A stretch of 64,000 bases of DNA from Saccharum officinarum (lineage: Eukaryota > Streptophyta > Magnoliopsida > Poales > Poaceae). The notes beneath the pieces were generated by a model, which was not told where the DNA came from, did no database searches, and worked only from the letters and a program-made list of their open reading frames with translations. Numbering within the stretch: position 1 is the first letter of the stretch; each line of letters opens with the position of its first letter. Location: NCBI GenBank assembly GCA_020631735.1, contig CM036197.1, forward strand, positions 46,051,880-46,115,879. The letters run 5' to 3'. A program made the position numbers and the translations under genes. This document shows, piece by piece, positions 60,608 to 64,000 of this stretch.

Positions 60608-61712
60608 TGCCGGGGGCACATAACCAGGGTACCCCACGTCATGGCTAACAAAACATTCGGGACAGCCTAGCTGGCCACGGCCCAGCCTCCATAGCCCGCC
60701 TCGACCTCTTCCTCCCCCGTGCCGCACAATATACGATCCAACTCGACCAATCCTCCTCTCTCGACCATGCATTGCGCAGCTGCCTCGACCACATCCGACC
60801 CCGACCACTCGGGAAGGACAGGAGGTGGTTAGTGCATTGAATGCACCTGCCCTGATGAGACGCGCATGCGCGGCACACACTTCTCCAAGACAGAAAAGGA
60901 CGACCACCCTTTGGACCGCGGGGCCCTAGGGCAGAACATCACCGCTCGGACCGCTCCAAGCTTATGGACAAGACCACTCCCTAGCAGAACGGCGTCAGTG
61001 CAGAGCTCAGCACCATCTGACCCCTGCCCGACTTGACGGGCGGGCGTACGAATGTACCCGCTACAGGCATGGGTTACACAACCCAAAGTCAAATCTCCAC
61101 CTGACCCGCCAGGCCCGGGACTCCTTGATCCGACCACGCGTGGTCGAGGGCAACTCTACCATGACCAGGAAGGTAGGTAGCCAGCAGAGAATGGCAGCCC
61201 ACTCCGTGTACTGGCGCCACGCCGCTCTCCTAGGATAATAGGCGCTAGGACAAGGGCCATGACTCGCGCTGTGCTCGCACGCTGCACAGAACAGTAGGTG
61301 AACAACCACGACCCACACCGTACCACCGTGGCACATCATGCCTTGACATAAGGAGCAAGAAGCCCACGACCTTACTCGGATGTGTGAACAGGAGCAAGGA
61401 CAAGACGCAAGGGGGGCCGCCAACCAAGCTCACCAACTTCCCCCTCCCTTAGGCTCTCGACCACTCAGGTCAGGGAACCTTCCCCTCTCAATTGTCATCC
61501 AGCCCCCAAGACTATATAAGGGGAGTCGGGCCTTCTTTCTCATGATCGATTTCTCCTACCTCGAACCTTCTCACGGTAGAACCCTAGCTTACGAACCCAC
61601 CATTGTAAGTCTTCGGAGCATTCAAACCGAGGAACACGAACTCGAATATCTCTACGACTGGACATAGGGCTTCATCCCGAACCAGTATAATTCCTTGTGT
61701 CTCGAGTGCCAC
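60608..61712 (+). mobile_element. Partial gypsy LTR interrupted by another LTR
   Basis: It starts TGCCGGGGGCACATAACCAGG at the end of duplicate homology. CTATATAAGGGGAGTCGG (about 61511) is a typical LTR TATA box, followed by leader-like ACCCTAGCTTACGAACCC and CGAACCAGTATAATTCC. The end is missing because the next element starts at 61713. Confidence 0.65.
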
Positions 61713-64000
61713 TGTAACAGAACCGACCAATTATACGAAATTAAGTAAGAAAATCACCCGCCAGAGCAGACGATTTAGCAAACTTAAGCCTGTATAACCC
61801 GGTAGTCCGTGAAATCACGACGGATTTCAAACCAACTCACGCACCAGCCAAGATCGTAATAAGTTTAGCGGTCACCATCACATATTACATAAAAGTTCAC
61901 ATCACAGATACATCAACCGAGTTCAAATAGAAAGTAGCGAAAGCAATTTGTTCAAATCCACACACACTCACACAGAGTTCAAGTATAATGCCAGTTGATG
62001 ATCATCTCCAACAAAAGCATTAGATGAGACGTAAGGAATGACCCTTGCCCATAGTCCTAAGCATCACCCATCGCAGGATAAAGGCAGTTGATACAAGTAG
62101 CCGTAATACATCTGCCCATCTGCAACAAGTGGGAACAAAACCCTGAGTATGAGAAGGTACTCAACTAGACTTATCCGTCATAACCAAAATAAAGTGACAC
62201 CAAGGATTATGAAGGGCTTTATAGTGGTATCACTGACTCATTTGCAAAAAGACATTTTTAGCATTTCAAGAACCTTTTTCAAAAGCATTATAACAAGTTA
62301 ATCATTATTAACCTGTTGACTATATTTGCACCTATACTAGAGCAAGCATGATATTAAACAAGTAATGATAACCAATGATCATTAATAACTTCCATAATGT
62401 CATATCCATTATAACTGTCCAAGTCTTCCATCAATATTACTACGATGAAGTAACTCAAGTCAAGTGTTCACTATCCAGTGAACGATGGCGATTCGAATCG
62501 ATTATTAACCAGCTGGTAATTTATTCCTCACATAAATCGCACTCACCCGCTAAAGTGAGATATTGGTCACCGAGTCAACCATTCAGGTAAAATCTCGAGT
62601 TCGCCAGAAACCACATGTACCCGGGGGCCGACCGACTGCATTTTGGTCTTATCATCGCGCCCCCGTGTCCTACCACACCTTCTTCGGTACAGTGCGCTGC
62701 GGGCAATTCACTCAACCCGAATAATCTCTCAGTTTCGCGGTCGAAAGGTACGTTATTCGGCCAGCTAAATGTAAGGCATGCGTTCAATATGACCCGAGGC
62801 CCAACAACGGTTGGTCCTTAATCGACACAGACGGAAATCACTACAGTCCGAAACCTTGTAAGTTTCCGTCCGGTCTCAACTTCAATTTAACACTTAGTTA
62901 TCCCATGACGACATCGTTATTCAAGCAGATCCTGGTAACCACCTATAGCTCACAGGTGACAGAAAATCACCCGACTTCTACCGGTCTAAGCCAGCTAAGC
63001 ATTGACTCGACTGCGGATACCAGGGTAATAAGGATATAGTATACGAAGGTAAACAAGGTATAATGCAGCAGCGGTTTCAGACAACTCCTAAACGTAATGC
63101 ATCAATTAAAGTAAAGCATTGATTAAATAATTGCAAACCAAGGGAGAAATGCTCTGGGGCTTGCCTCTCTCGAAGGAACTCGGGCGGTGATCGGGGCACT
63201 TCGGAAGCTCCTCAACGTCCTCCTCGTCTGCCTCGGTCACCTCCTACGGCTGCACCTCGAGCTGCTCCTCGGGCTCCTCGGGTACGATGATCAGATTCTC
63301 TGTTTGCGATCATGTATGATGCAGGTGCATAAGTGCTTATGCAAAAAGGTGCATCAAATGAAATACACACAATGAACATGCTTGCATGTAAGGTGGATGG
63401 ATATGATTGGCTTGATGGGGTAGAGTATAAGTAACATTCTCCTGCAAGGTAGTCCACATCATCCAAGAACATGTACTACAAGTACATGTCATCTATTGCA
63501 TTCTCTTCTACTACTAACATGCTAAGTCAACATATCCCATTGAAATGCTTCAAAGATACACCAAAAATTCACTAATTTCCTAATCATGCATAAAGCAAGA
63601 TTTAATTAAACCCTAATTAACATTAGGTTTGAATAGCAACATCTATTTTGATGGCACAGAAAAATCTTAGAAAAATACCATAGTATAGTACTACTCTAAG
63701 TAGACTACCATAAAATTTTCATGGCATTTGGATAAGTGGAATAGCCTACACAAAAATAGCAAGCTAGAGCCTAAATATGAGCATGAAAATACTTTGTATT
63801 ATGAAAAGTATCAAACAACAGATTTTGTATTTTTCCTAGGTTCTACATAGTAAATAATCATTGTACAAAAATTATCACATGCATGTTTTACACAAATTCT
63901 GCTCTCTAGCAAAATAACAAAAATCAGCCATTAAAGGCACTTGAACTACACATCATAATTTTTCTACAGGACATGCATGAAATATATTTTTCATATAAAG
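61713..64000 (-). mobile_element. Gypsy LTR in reverse orientation, running off the window
   Basis: It starts TGTAACAGAACCGACC, which on the minus strand is the LTR end CGGTTCTGTTACA, comparable with GGTTTTATCACA ending the LTR at 38048-41734. AACAAAACCCTGAGTA and CACCCGACTTCTACCGGTC are reversed counterparts of phrases in that LTR. No coding domain is visible before the window ends. Confidence 0.65.

Noticed and set aside
63187..63375. Leucine-rich small frame
   Set aside because: It lies inside the reversed LTR and shows no signal or family resemblance.

Overview
The window is nuclear DNA from a grass. No bacterial or organellar gene order is visible. Plant GT-AG introns, Stowaway and Tourist MITEs, a tRNA-derived SINE, Helitrons, Mutator-like elements (MULEs) and nested Ty1/copia and Ty3/gypsy elements are all present. 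LTRs rich in the GACCGGACGCGTCCGGTC type of repeat and a Tat-lineage element with an antisense gene point to a panicoid grass, perhaps Andropogoneae; the species cannot be told from this sequence.

Host genes are few. The only structurally intact one is a six-exon quinone-oxidoreductase-like gene on the minus strand (4377-9813). Its 346-residue product ends in SRL, a peroxisomal targeting tripeptide. Its introns carry a MULE, a Stowaway MITE, a SINE and probably a LINE tail. The other host loci are four relatives of the MATH-BTB (BPM, Cullin3 adaptor) family: a minus-strand pseudogene at 905-1885; a copy exploded over 20 kb (12265-32793) by three insertions; a copy at 35932-37043 with a 7-bp frameshift in its MATH domain but an intact BTB half; and a copy at 47894-48945 with one stop and one frameshift. 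The last two also share 3' flanks (37044-37890 and 48946-49041 plus 60076-60607), so they derive from one duplication.

Layout. 1-4376: transposon end, BPM pseudogene, gypsy relic. 4377-10000: oxidoreductase gene. 10000-12264: MITEs and BPM promoter. 12438-29725: a 17.3-kb Tat-lineage gypsy element read on the minus strand (gag, protease, RT, two RNase H regions, integrase, minisatellite spacer, then a long spliced gene on the opposite strand). A 4.2-kb solo LTR with its own TSD sits in the spacer. 29726-32793: rest of the split BPM gene, holding a hAT MITE and a 1958-bp solo copia LTR. 32930-34036: a TGTTGCAAG-repeat transposon. 34782-35856: LTR-like insert in the 5' region of the third BPM copy. 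38048-41734: solo gypsy LTR. 42786-47822: three head-to-tail Helitron-like units ending 71 bp before the fourth BPM start codon. 49042-60075: a MULE with 182-bp TIRs and a 9-bp TSD, split by a 10.0-kb SIRE-like copia element that also keeps its TSD. 60608-64000: two further LTRs, the second running off the window.

The main story is a tandem MATH-BTB cluster being broken up by transposons, with target-site duplications good enough to order many of the insertions. The feature most worth following is the spliced antisense gene inside the Tat element, which has its own TATA-like box and 5'-UTR intron.
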